A stretch of 25,093 nt of DNA from Candidatus Gerdarchaeota archaeon (lineage in GTDB: Archaea > Asgardarchaeota > Heimdallarchaeia > JABLTI01): NCBI GenBank assembly GCA_016840945.1, contig JAEORJ010000101.1:1-25093 (forward strand), in the 5' to 3' direction. Positions within the stretch are counted from its first letter, which is position 1. Every line of letters starts with the position of its first letter. The notes under the pieces were generated by a model. It made no database searches, was not told the origin of the DNA, and saw only the letters and a program-made list of their open reading frames with translations. The position numbers and the translations under genes were made by a program. Shown here piece after piece: positions 1-7,058 of the stretch.

Positions 1-138
1 GAAATTAAAGGATTAGATTCTGCTGAGGACAAAATTCTTACGACTTGGATTAAGGAGCTAAAAGAAAATAACATTCCCGGTCCAAATTATAACGCTGAAA
101 AAGAAATTTTAGATGGACGACATTATCGACCGTTCTAA
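1..138 (+). CDS. C-terminal end of an unidentified protein (5' partial)
   Basis: The first reading frame is open from the window edge to a TAA and gives 45 residues, so the gene begins upstream of the window. The visible tail is hydrophilic and probably helical at first (a Trp-Ile-Lys-Glu-Leu-Lys-Glu stretch), then contains a Pro-Gly-Pro turn and ends in an Arg-His-Tyr-Arg-Pro-Phe sequence. I do not recognise the family from so short a piece. Codon choice and composition match the neighbouring genes, which supports real coding sequence. A T-rich stretch follows the stop and could end transcription. The next gene begins about 100 bases later. Confidence 0.55.
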   Translation, partial: EIKGLDSAEDKILTTWIKELKENNIPGPNYNAEKEILDGRHYRPF

Positions 139-238
139 TTCTTATATTTTTTTCCACTGATAATTGTTTTTTTGTGCTTTCTTGTCATTTCTTTTGTTCT
201 TAAATCCAATTTTGTCGAAGTAATTTTTGAGTGATAAA

Positions 239-499
239 ATGATGGCAGAAATTATAGAACAACAAGAAAGATTGATCCAAGACATTTGGGGTGATCAATG
301 TATTGAATGTGATTGCGAGGAGAAACCGATAATCCATTTCTACAGTATTAAAAGTGAAGACATTGCCATTTTATGTTGCCCAAATTGTGAATTTACAATT
401 GTAGTAGTAGAAATAGACAAATTACAAAGTGATGTTTTAAAAAGTGAATTAGAAGAAAACACACGTAAAATTATAGCCACACATTCAGCACTTCAATAA
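239..499 (+). CDS. Small CxxC (zinc-ribbon-like) protein
   Basis: This is an 86-residue protein of unknown function. It has a predicted N-terminal helix, then a CIEC pair (Cys21 and Cys24, with an extra Cys26), and about 20 residues later a second pair, Cys47 and Cys50 (CCPNC). Two CxxC knuckles at that distance, separated by short beta-strands, are the usual layout of a zinc ribbon. The C-terminal third is a charged helix. No signal peptide or membrane segment is visible, so it should be cytoplasmic. A TTG at 227 is in frame, but the ATG at 239 has a GTGAT element just upstream and is preferred; the next codon is also ATG. It may bind nucleic acid or a protein partner, but nothing in the neighbourhood says which. 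Confidence 0.6.
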   Translation: MMAEIIEQQERLIQDIWGDQCIECDCEEKPIIHFYSIKSEDIAILCCPNCEFTIVVVEIDKLQSDVLKSELEENTRKIIATHSALQ

Positions 500-574
500 A
501 TGATCCTGAATCTCACCCAAAGATCTATTATTACTGGAAAAAAGAACCTTAAGAGAGCAGTACCAGGCTGTTCA

Positions 575-586
575 ACGGGGCCCCGT
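575..586. repeat. 12-bp perfect GC-rich palindrome
   Basis: ACGGGGCCCCGT is a perfect palindrome whose ten central bases are all G or C, inside an AT-rich 198-base intergenic stretch. It has no loop, so it reads better as a DNA site bound by a dimeric protein than as an RNA hairpin. No T-run follows that would make it a terminator. It lies about 110 bases upstream of the four-helix membrane protein gene. Confidence 0.5.
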
Positions 587-641
587 AGAATAAAACTAAA
601 AAATAAGTAATGATATGTAAAAATACTCCTAAAAACAAAGG

Positions 642-650
642 ATTTAATAT
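642..650 (+). promoter_or_regulatory. Candidate TATA box for the four-helix membrane protein
   Basis: TTTAATATT follows a purine-rich AAAGGA that could act as a BRE. It lies about 50 bases upstream of the TTG start, which would leave a short leader carrying the GGTGAG ribosome site. Composition alone makes such boxes common here, so this is only a candidate. Confidence 0.3.
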
Positions 651-697
651 TAGTTTATCACAATTATCTTAGATTAAAATATTCATGGTGAGTCAAT

Positions 698-1264
698 TTG
701 GGTAAAGCGATAGTAATAATCTTTGCAGCACTCTCACTCTTAGTAGTACCAGTTTCAATACTTTATATAGCCAACGCAGGAACTCCTCCTGTATATACTA
801 TTGATCTACAAGGTAGATTCTTCGACTTTAAATTTGGAGGTTTATTAGGCAATGACGGTTTTACTTTCTTCAAATTTAGTTCCACTGGTGGTCTATTCTT
901 TTATCCTGATACATGGAATGATGCATATTCTTCAGACATAGTTCTAGGCATTCTGCCTGCAGGTACTTTGATGATGATCTTATGGTGTGTAAGTATTGGC
1001 TTAATATTAATAGGATTCATAATTGCATTTTTTAAACTAAAAATATCAGGGATATTTTTCATTTTAGCCTGTATCGTTGATGTCTTACAAGGCATTGTTT
1101 GGTGGTTAGGTGTAAGAGGAACCATAGATCCTAGTTATACTTTATTCCCAATACCGATTGCAGCATTATTCCTTTTGGCAACTGGTATAATAGCTTTTAC
1201 TTCAAAGAAGAAAGAATCATATTATTATTCTCCAGGGTACTCTTATGGGTATGGCCGTAGATAA
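698..1264 (+). CDS. Four-helix membrane protein with a large first external loop
   Basis: This 188-residue integral membrane protein is of unknown function. Hydrophobic segments lie at about residues 4-26, 82-112, 115-139 and 148-169. A 55-residue polar loop rich in Phe and Gly sits between the first and second helices, and only short turns separate the others. The C-terminus is a Lys-rich stop followed by a Tyr/Gly/Ser-rich tail, probably cytoplasmic. One helix, a long loop, then three closely packed helices is the general claudin/tetraspan topology, but I see no diagnostic cysteine or W-GLW motif, so this is a likeness of shape only. The start is TTG, set by GGTGAG at 687-692 with 5-base spacing. 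It appears to be a single-gene unit, followed by a hairpin. Confidence 0.75.
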   Translation: MGKAIVIIFAALSLLVVPVSILYIANAGTPPVYTIDLQGRFFDFKFGGLLGNDGFTFFKFSSTGGLFFYPDTWNDAYSSDIVLGILPAGTLMMILWCVSIGLILIGFIIAFFKLKISGIFFILACIVDVLQGIVWWLGVRGTIDPSYTLFPIPIAALFLLATGIIAFTSKKKESYYYSPGYSYGYGRR

Positions 1265-1288
1265 TGAAGATTTAATTTAAATAAAACA

Positions 1289-1309
1289 AGTTGAGGATGC
1301 CCCTCAACT
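1289..1309 (+). terminator. Hairpin downstream of the four-helix membrane protein
   Basis: AGTTGAGG (1289-1296) pairs with CCTCAACT (1302-1309) around a five-base loop, 25 bases after the stop codon. The sequence that follows is T-rich but not a pure T-run. A further run of five T's occurs near 1388-1392. A transcription terminator is the simplest reading; an mRNA 3'-end stabiliser is the alternative. Confidence 0.5.
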
Positions 1310-1457
1310 ATTCCCTGTTTCTTTTATAATGTACTTTAGATTTAACAAAGTCGAATACTTTCGGCGACCTCATTCTCAACTTTGCCCTTTTTAAAGAAAA
1401 AGACGAAATATACTAGTGAGGATTACCTCTGAGAAAAGAGAAAGGGTCTAAAATAAA

Positions 1458-1784
1458 ATGGCTTGTGCATTAGAAGAAAACTCAATAGAAAAAGGCAAAT
1501 TTGCTCTTGAAAACCGCGATTTTGTAACTGCAACTGAAATATTTTCAAATGCAATTATTGAAACCAATAGCAAGAATTCTGATTATTGGTGTTGCTTAGC
1601 TGAAGCTTTATTTTATCAAGCTCAATTTGATAGTTCACTGCAATGTTGGCATGAAGCAGCAGCAAAGGATCCAAAGAATAAATTAATTTGGGTTAGAATA
1701 AGTGCTTTATATGCCCTCTTTGGAGAAGATGAACTAGCAATTCATTACTATAAAATTGCAGAAGATTTGCCAATTGAAGAATAA
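1458..1784 (+). CDS. Small TPR-repeat protein
   Basis: This 108-residue all-helical protein is built of about three tetratricopeptide repeats (roughly residues 9-42, 43-76 and 77-106). Each shows the small and aromatic pattern of the TPR consensus: Ala/Gly at the first-helix contact, Tyr or Phe in the second helix, and Pro at the repeat boundary (as in AKDPKNKLIW). TPR arrays are protein-binding scaffolds, and nothing shows which partner this one holds. No signal peptide or membrane helix is present. ATG 1458 is the first start after an in-frame TAA at 1449-1451, with a weak AAAGGG site upstream. The gene stands between a hairpin-containing gap and a gap with its own promoter-like dyad, so it is probably monocistronic. 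Confidence 0.75.
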   Translation: MACALEENSIEKGKFALENRDFVTATEIFSNAIIETNSKNSDYWCCLAEALFYQAQFDSSLQCWHEAAAKDPKNKLIWVRISALYALFGEDELAIHYYKIAEDLPIEE

Positions 1785-1796
1785 TCCTGATAATTA

Positions 1797-1830
1797 ATTA
1801 GCACAATAATTTATTTAATCTAGTGCTAAT
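1797..1830 (+). promoter_or_regulatory. TATA-like box flanked by an 8-bp inverted repeat
   Basis: ATTAGCAC (1797-1804) and GTGCTAAT (1823-1830) are perfect inverted copies separated by 18 bases. The spacer contains TTTATTTAA (1810-1818), a good archaeal TATA-like box about 63-71 bases before the TTG start at 1881. A dimeric repressor bound to the arms would cover the box. An RNA hairpin ending the upstream gene is less likely, because the loop would be 18 bases long and no T-run follows. Confidence 0.4.
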
Positions 1831-1880
1831 AAATGTCATAGTAATAGTGAGTAGAGTAATACTATAGAGGCGAATTATTA

Positions 1881-2447
1881 TTGACTTATTCAATTAGTTT
1901 TTTAGTAACAGAGAAATATGACCCAACAAGAAAAGAAATTGGTTTGCGAGTATCAATTAGTGGTTTTAAACAATACAAAGGTGCAAAAATTCGTTTTACC
2001 GCTTTTCCTTCACAAGATGCAGTATTCTCAAAAACCGGTGCTATAACATTCACTACAATTGGAACGCCAACAAATAATACATTAGAAGTAATTGAAACTA
2101 AAACAAATAGAATATTACAGCAAATTGGTTCAATTAATAGCACTATATTTAGTGAGGGTGCAAAAGGTCAAGAAATAATAATCACACACAATGGCAAAAA
2201 AGCAAATATTGAGATTAAAAAAGTGCCAAAATTAAAAGAAGAAATTATTCGTTTAGAAGCATCACCAAAGATATCTCTATTTTTTGGTTTAAATCCTGAA
2301 ACAAGTCAGCCAATCTATACCAAGAAAACTGATAAAAAAGGATCTTTCAATGAAGAGATTACAGGTCCTTTAGAAGAAAAACATGAAATTAGAGTTTTCA
2401 CAGGTCAAATGAGTAAAATTTGCTCGATAAAACCACCAGAATCTTAA
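1881..2447 (+). CDS. Beta-rich protein of unknown function
   Basis: This is a 188-residue soluble protein without a recognised family. The first 120 residues alternate hydrophobic and polar residues in short stretches, as in a beta-sandwich. A Lys-rich helix follows (around residues 112-127). The last 60 residues resemble a small Ig-like or Big-type unit: a strand, then a Lys-Lys-Gly-Ser-Phe turn, then a Pro-Leu-Glu-Glu-Lys-His segment and a final strand. No signal peptide or membrane helix is present, so it is probably cytoplasmic. The start is TTG at 1881 with GAGG at 1867-1870. It is followed closely by a zinc-ribbon gene on the same strand, possibly co-transcribed. Confidence 0.6.
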   Translation: MTYSISFLVTEKYDPTRKEIGLRVSISGFKQYKGAKIRFTAFPSQDAVFSKTGAITFTTIGTPTNNTLEVIETKTNRILQQIGSINSTIFSEGAKGQEIIITHNGKKANIEIKKVPKLKEEIIRLEASPKISLFFGLNPETSQPIYTKKTDKKGSFNEEITGPLEEKHEIRVFTGQMSKICSIKPPES

Positions 2448-2506
2448 TTACTTTTGACAATCTCTCAACAAAATATTGTTTTTCTCCTTCTTTCTTTGAT
2501 TTAACT

Positions 2507-2743
2507 ATGAGTAGTCATCACACCTATATTCCATGGTTCGCTGAAAAGAAGGATCCAAAGGAAGGATTAGCTGAGGTAAAAGAAAAGCTAAAAACTCAAA
2601 GATTATGTGTTCAATGTAATGAATTTAAGCAATTTATTTTAAAGGAGCGTTTAAATTTATGGTTAATTTTTGCTTGCCCGGATTGTGGTGAGTTGATTAA
2701 GATACAAAGAACTCGGAACCATACAAAAAGGAAATGGGAATGA
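2507..2743 (+). CDS. Small zinc-ribbon protein
   Basis: This 78-residue protein has a charged N-terminal helical part, then CVQC (Cys34, Cys37) and, 20 residues later, CPDC (Cys57, Cys60). It ends in a basic tail rich in Arg, Lys and His. The two knuckles form a classic zinc ribbon, and the basic tail could contact nucleic acid. A TTG at 2420 is in frame but would overlap the previous gene and add 29 residues of unrelated composition; the ATG at 2507 is preferred, although no clear ribosome site precedes it. It is the second of four small or medium CxxC/CxxC proteins in the first 7 kb. Function is unknown. Confidence 0.6.
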   Translation: MSSHHTYIPWFAEKKDPKEGLAEVKEKLKTQRLCVQCNEFKQFILKERLNLWLIFACPDCGELIKIQRTRNHTKRKWE

Positions 2744-2851
2744 TAAATTTCCAGCTACCATTGTTCTCAAATTTTCCAACTTCTTTTTATAGTATTGGTT
2801 CTATATTTATGAGTTAGTAATCAAACAAAATATTAGGTGGAATAATGACTT

Positions 2852-4267
2852 TTGGATGAAGATCTATATCAGAAAATTTTTGATATGGCTGCCAAGGAAA
2901 ATATAATTTATGCTGATATCCGTGAAGAAGATTCATTGTATAATATGATAGAAGTTGTTGATGGGAAAATTGAATCATCATCAGCAGGATCGGAAGCAGG
3001 GATTGGTATACGAATTTTAAAAGATGGTGCAATTGGTTTTGCATTTGGGTCAATCTATGACTATAAAGAAGTATTCGAAATGGCTTTGGATTCCCAAAAA
3101 ACATCTAAAAAATTATCGAAATCAAATATTGAAATGGCGCCTGTTAAAATTGTTAAAGATAAGGTAATAATCTCTCAAAAGAAACCAGCGCAAGAGGTGT
3201 CTTTTGAAGAGAAAATGAAATTAGCTTTGGATTCAGACAAATTGATTAAAGATGAAGAGAACAAAATCAAGAGTACTAAAACATATTACATTGATACTCT
3301 TAGAAGACAAACATTCGCCAATTCAGAAGGGACACTCATCTATGAAGAACGACCTTACACATTCATGTATTTAATGCCTACAGCAAAAGAAGGAACAGAA
3401 ACTAATCAAGGATTAGCAAGAGCTGGACATGTTGGAGGTTTCGAATTATTTGATGCCATCGATATTTCTGAACGAGCAAACGAAGTTAAAAAGATGACTA
3501 TAAAAGGTTTAGAAGCAAAGGCTGTTAAACCCGGGAAATATCCCGTTGTTTTTGACGGTAGTATTAATTTTCTCTTTGCTCATGAAGCAGCAGGACATAG
3601 TGCTGAAGCTGATTTTCTAAGGACTGCTGGAGTATTGCGTGGAAAACTCAACAAAAAACTCGCTCCTGATTTTGTCAATCTTATAGATGATGGTAGCTTA
3701 GAATTCGTTCCTAATTATAAAACTAGAACATTTGGTTTTATGAAATACGATGACGAAGGAGTACCTGTTGAAAGAACTGAAATAATAAAGAATGGTATTC
3801 TAAGAACTTATCTTACTGATAGAGCTACTGCTGCACATTTTAACCTAAAACCAACTGGTAATTGTAGGGCTGAATATTACTTAAGCTACCCAATTGTTAG
3901 AATGAGAAATACCTACTTAGAAGCAGCAAATGGTCATGGTATGACAGATGAGGAAATACTTGAGTTAGTAAAGGATGGAATTTTATTAAAACGAGGTGGT
4001 GGAGGTCAAGTCGATCCAATTAGAGGGACATTTAATTTCGGAACAAAAGAAGTTTATGAGATAAAGAATGGCGAAATTGGTGAGTTAAAACAAGCAACCA
4101 CTTTATCAGGTAACACTCTTGAGACATTAGGTAAACTGATGGGTATTTCAAATAAAATGGCTGATCCTTCTGCAAATACAGGTTTTTGTGGAAAAGATGG
4201 ACAGCGTGCACCAACAGGTACTGGCGGTGGTTGGTGCGCTGTAAAAGTAATGACAATTGGAGGTTAG
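2852..4267 (+). CDS. tldD: TldD-type zinc metallopeptidase
   Basis: TldD is the catalytic subunit of the TldD/TldE heterodimeric protease, which trims unfolded or modified peptides in the cytoplasm; in E. coli it matures microcin B17. At 471 residues it has the family length. The zinc-binding motif HEAAGH is intact at residues 244-249 and is followed by AEADF, matching the HExxxH and acidic contact of the family. The C-terminal FCGKDGQ block near residues 445-451 is also typical. The start is TTG with GGTGG at 2836-2840. The partner gene begins five bases after the stop, so the two should be co-transcribed and made in matched amounts. I see no peptide substrate gene nearby, so the role is probably general peptide turnover or maturation of an unseen substrate. 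Confidence 0.93.
   Translation: MDEDLYQKIFDMAAKENIIYADIREEDSLYNMIEVVDGKIESSSAGSEAGIGIRILKDGAIGFAFGSIYDYKEVFEMALDSQKTSKKLSKSNIEMAPVKIVKDKVIISQKKPAQEVSFEEKMKLALDSDKLIKDEENKIKSTKTYYIDTLRRQTFANSEGTLIYEERPYTFMYLMPTAKEGTETNQGLARAGHVGGFELFDAIDISERANEVKKMTIKGLEAKAVKPGKYPVVFDGSINFLFAHEAAGHSAEADFLRTAGVLRGKLNKKLAPDFVNLIDDGSLEFVPNYKTRTFGFMKYDDEGVPVERTEIIKNGILRTYLTDRATAAHFNLKPTGNCRAEYYLSYPIVRMRNTYLEAANGHGMTDEEILELVKDGILLKRGGGGQVDPIRGTFNFGTKEVYEIKNGEIGELKQATTLSGNTLETLGKLMGISNKMADPSANTGFCGKDGQRAPTGTGGGWCAVKVMTIGG
4259..4264 (+). promoter_or_regulatory. Ribosome binding site that sets the TldE start
   Basis: GGAGGT lies inside the last codons of tldD, 7 bases before the ATG at 4272. It makes that ATG a better start than the overlapping in-frame TTG at 4257, which is part of the same site. 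Confidence 0.7.
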
Positions 4268-4271
4268 GAAG

Positions 4272-5735
4272 ATGGCTAATATATTAACATTGGATGAAGC
4301 TTTAGCTTATGGAATTAAATTTGCTCAAAAACAAGGTGCAGATCAAGTCGAGGCATTTAGTAGCAATTCTAAAGGTGTAGAAGTATCAATTGAGAAAAAC
4401 ATACCAAAAATAACTAATGGCATATCTTCAGGAATATCTTTTAGAGTAGCTAGTAATAACAACCTTGGTTTCGCTTTTACAAAGACATTATCAAAGCAAC
4501 GTATAGAAGATACAATAAAAGTAGGAATTCAAAATGCTAAATCTAAAGGTAAGGATCCTCATTTTACTTCTTTACCTTCACCCAGTAAAGCCCCTAACAT
4601 TGATATCCAATTTGACAAAAAACTAAATGATATAACTTCGGACTTTCTTGCTGATAAATTATCAGAAATGATCAAGGACATAAATGAATCAAAAGATTTG
4701 AGCTTTCTTCAATGTCAAGGTTTTCTACAAATACAAGATGATCACCTGGTAAACTCAAATGGCATTGATATCAAATCAAGATCTGGTGGTATTGGAGGTA
4801 TTTCAGCAGCCATTACAACAAAAGGATTAATACCAAATTATTCCTATTCAATTAAAGGCGGACCAACATCAGACCTTTTCAATTTCAATGAATTAACACA
4901 AGATACCATTAATCAAACCCTTAGAGCTGCTGGACCTAAAACCATTAATTTTCAAAAAGAAGTGCCAATTATACTTGAACCAGAAGCATCGTTTGGATTA
5001 ATGGGTGGTTTATTTTCTTTACTCCTAAATCAGCTCAGTGGTGATAATATTGCCTCAGGATCAACTCCTTACTCTGATCAAATTGGTAATGAAATAGCAA
5101 TTGAGAATTTTACCTTAATTGATAATGGTTTAAATCCTGATAAAATTAATCGAGGAAGATTTGACGCTGAAGGCATACCAAGAGAAAAGACCATTTTGGT
5201 TGACAAAGGTATTCTTCAAACCTTTTTATTAGATAATTACTTTGGTAATAAATTAGGTTTAAAATCGAATGGGAAATCCGTTAGATCTGGTGTATTGGGT
5301 TTTGGTGATCCAATCAAGTCAATACCTTCTATTGGATTTACTATTCCTGAACTTTTGCCTGGAGATGCAACAAAAGATGAAATGATCGCTGAAACCAAAG
5401 AAGGATTTATGATCCGATCTCTTATGGGTCTTCACATGTCTGATCAAAGCTCAGGTCGTTTCTCAGTTACAGGTTTCGGTTGGTATATCAAGAATGGCGA
5501 AATTAAGTATCCCGTTCAAGATTTATCAATTTCTGGTGTCCTACCCAAACTTCTAAAAGAAATCGATATGATAAGCAAAGAACGTGAAGATTCACTTTTA
5601 TCAGTAGCACCTTATATTAGGTTTTCAAGTATACCTGTTACTGCTAAGAAATTTGATTTTAAAACACGTATGGCTTTATCTATCGTGAAAATTCTCACTT
5701 CATTAAAAATAATGAAACATCCCATGATAGCCTAA
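4272..5735 (+). CDS. pmbA: TldE/PmbA-type partner of TldD
   Basis: This 487-residue member of the same fold is the non-catalytic partner. In the place where TldD carries HEAAGH it has a Glu-Pro-Glu-Ala-Ser-Phe-Gly-Leu-Met segment, so the metal ligands are absent, as expected for TldE/PmbA. The N-terminal half has the family's strand-helix pattern; the later half contains the typical GRFDAEGIPREKT block and, near the end, the SGRFSVTGFGWYIKNGE block. TldE shapes the central channel of the heterodimer and positions the peptide. The tight spacing after tldD implies an operon and possible translational coupling. A strong hairpin overlaps the stop codon, so the unit ends here. Confidence 0.9.
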   Translation: MANILTLDEALAYGIKFAQKQGADQVEAFSSNSKGVEVSIEKNIPKITNGISSGISFRVASNNNLGFAFTKTLSKQRIEDTIKVGIQNAKSKGKDPHFTSLPSPSKAPNIDIQFDKKLNDITSDFLADKLSEMIKDINESKDLSFLQCQGFLQIQDDHLVNSNGIDIKSRSGGIGGISAAITTKGLIPNYSYSIKGGPTSDLFNFNELTQDTINQTLRAAGPKTINFQKEVPIILEPEASFGLMGGLFSLLLNQLSGDNIASGSTPYSDQIGNEIAIENFTLIDNGLNPDKINRGRFDAEGIPREKTILVDKGILQTFLLDNYFGNKLGLKSNGKSVRSGVLGFGDPIKSIPSIGFTIPELLPGDATKDEMIAETKEGFMIRSLMGLHMSDQSSGRFSVTGFGWYIKNGEIKYPVQDLSISGVLPKLLKEIDMISKEREDSLLSVAPYIRFSSIPVTAKKFDFKTRMALSIVKILTSLKIMKHPMIA

Positions 5736-5768
5736 GAATCTTCATTTCGAAGATTCTTTTTCTTTTTT
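5734..5768 (+). terminator. Terminator of the tldD-tldE unit
   Basis: AAGAATCTTC (5734-5743) pairs perfectly with GAAGATTCTT (5749-5758) around a five-base loop and is followed by TTTCTTTTTT. The 5' arm includes two bases of the TAA stop. The perfect 10-bp stem plus T-run makes this the clearest terminator in the window. Confidence 0.75.
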
Positions 5769-5831
5769 GGAATTATTTAAAAGTAAAATTTTAGATAAAT
5801 AATCTTGTTTGTATTTAGGTTGATAGAAACG

Positions 5832-6356
5832 ATGAGCCGATTATTTTTCTTTTATTGTAAAAATTGTGATAATAAATTTCCACTTTATGAACAACAATTG
5901 GGTTGGATTGATAAATTTGGGAAAATAGGTTATCATTTAACAATTGATTTAATGCCTAATCATGAAGCTATAGGCAATTTTGATTTTATTACAATAAATG
6001 ATGCTATTTGTGTTGAATGCAATATTATATATTCATTAATTCACTTGAGTAAAACTCAAGCCCAAGATTTAACCTTAGTTGATGATGATTTAAATCGTAT
6101 AATAATATCTGATGAAGAGATAGAAATTAATGATAACAAATTTCCTGAATATAAAATATACAAAACTAATGTTAAATGCCAAAAATGTAATGGCCAACTT
6201 TTCACAGGGTCACAATTAGTTGAACGAAGTCTTATTAAAAAAGAAAGTAAACTTTTAGGCATTCAACCGGACGATACAATTGTTGATCAAGTTATAGATT
6301 GCCCTAATTGTAAAAAAGCTAAATTAGAATTTGATTATGCAATAAGATATCACTAA
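5832..6356 (+). CDS. Protein with two CxxC/CxxC zinc-ribbon-like modules
   Basis: This 174-residue soluble protein is of unknown function. Four CxxC pairs form two modules. Module one has CKNC (9,12) and CVEC (60,63), with a roughly 47-residue insertion between the knuckles. Module two has CQKC (116,119) and CPNC (157,160), with a 37-residue insertion. A helical, acidic linker joins them. The long insertions are unlike a minimal zinc ribbon and suggest each module carries an extra beta-hairpin or helix. An upstream in-frame TTG at 5805 is possible, but the ATG at 5832 follows an AGGTTGAT element and is preferred. A TATA-like TTATTTAAAA lies at 5773-5782. It is probably a single gene, placed between the tldD-tldE terminator and the next promoter. 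Confidence 0.65.
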   Translation: MSRLFFFYCKNCDNKFPLYEQQLGWIDKFGKIGYHLTIDLMPNHEAIGNFDFITINDAICVECNIIYSLIHLSKTQAQDLTLVDDDLNRIIISDEEIEINDNKFPEYKIYKTNVKCQKCNGQLFTGSQLVERSLIKKESKLLGIQPDDTIVDQVIDCPNCKKAKLEFDYAIRYH

Positions 6357-6415
6357 AAAACTAATTTTAATTTTACAATTTTATAATTATTCTATTGATT
6401 TTCTCATTTGGAAAA

Positions 6416-6436
6416 CTTTATTTTTAATAAATAAAG
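6416..6436 (+). promoter_or_regulatory. AT-only dyad in the promoter of the zinc-ribbon/membrane pair
   Basis: CTTTATTT (6416-6423) and AAATAAAG (6429-6436) are perfect inverted copies around a five-base TTAAT. The dyad overlaps the most likely TATA region, 45-65 bases before the ATG at 6480. It could be an operator or a promoter with a chance dyad; the AT-only composition weakens it. Confidence 0.3.
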
Positions 6437-6465
6437 ACTGTAAGTGATACTCAAATAAATTAAAC

Positions 6466-6480
6466 TGAGGGGAAACCTCA
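6466..6480 (+). promoter_or_regulatory. Hairpin that pairs the ribosome site with the start region
   Basis: TGAGG (6466-6470) pairs with CCTCA (6476-6480) around GGAAA. The SD element GAGGGG is split between stem and loop, and the last paired base is the A of the ATG. The fold would hide both the ribosome site and the start codon, so translation may depend on a factor, temperature or an incoming ribosome. A five-pair stem is short, so this remains a candidate. Confidence 0.35.
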
Positions 6481-7058
6481 TGGAAAATGAAGAGGTTACA
6501 TTAACAACTGAACAGAAAGAATTATTGTATTTAATATCACAATTAACAGATTCTCTGAATTGTGCAATAACATGGGTTAAGGAAACACCACTACAGGCAT
6601 TGATGTTTTATGCTATCCGTAAAGGTCTTTTTAGTGATTACGATTATGCCCCAATTTCAACATCATTTCTAGGACAAGGAAGAAAATTTGTTAATATTTC
6701 AAAAGAAGGAGAAGATGATCTCGGTGATCTCAGAGAACTTAATTTACTCGAAACAATAAGGTTGTCATCTTCAAAACATGATTATATTACGGGTTATCGC
6801 CCTACTAGAGAATCAAAATCGGTTCTTCTAAATATGGATAACGAGATTAAAAATAGAGTTGATAATCTCTTTATTTGCCCTGAATGTAATCAAAAATCCT
6901 ATAGTTTAAAAATTGATGTAGAGCACTCGGATTTTATGATGTATTGCGAAAAGTGTAAATTTAATGAAAATATCCCTCTAGTAATACCAGAAGATGTTTC
7001 ATACACTACGAAAGCTTATTTCTTTAAATCATTAAAAAATAAGGGGATTAAAAAATAA
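6480..7058 (+). CDS. Zinc-ribbon protein with a possible winged-helix part, first gene of a coupled pair
   Basis: This is a 192-residue soluble protein. The N-terminal 120 residues are mostly helical and end in a section that reads like helix-strand-turn-strand (RELNLLETIRLSSSKHDYI, then GYRPT), which could be a winged helix with its wing. The C-terminal part holds CPEC (133,136) and CEKC (156,159), a zinc ribbon, and ends in a basic tail. A DNA- or RNA-binding regulator is possible, but so is an adaptor for the membrane protein encoded next. The start ATG follows GAGGGG. The stop TAA shares its last A with the next gene's ATG (TAATG), so the two products are almost certainly made together. 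No known family is recognised. Confidence 0.65.
   Translation: MENEEVTLTTEQKELLYLISQLTDSLNCAITWVKETPLQALMFYAIRKGLFSDYDYAPISTSFLGQGRKFVNISKEGEDDLGDLRELNLLETIRLSSSKHDYITGYRPTRESKSVLLNMDNEIKNRVDNLFICPECNQKSYSLKIDVEHSDFMMYCEKCKFNENIPLVIPEDVSYTTKAYFFKSLKNKGIKK

Noticed and set aside
1416..1451. 12-codon frame (GTG to TAA) before the TPR gene, with a GAGG/CCTC mini-hairpin
   Set aside because: No ribosome site precedes the GTG, and the four-pair stem is too short. Unlike the helicase leader, nothing links it to the downstream start.
2420..2506. Longer N-terminus for the zinc-ribbon protein from TTG 2420
   Set aside because: It would overlap the end of the previous gene and add 29 residues unlike the rest; the ATG at 2507 is simpler.
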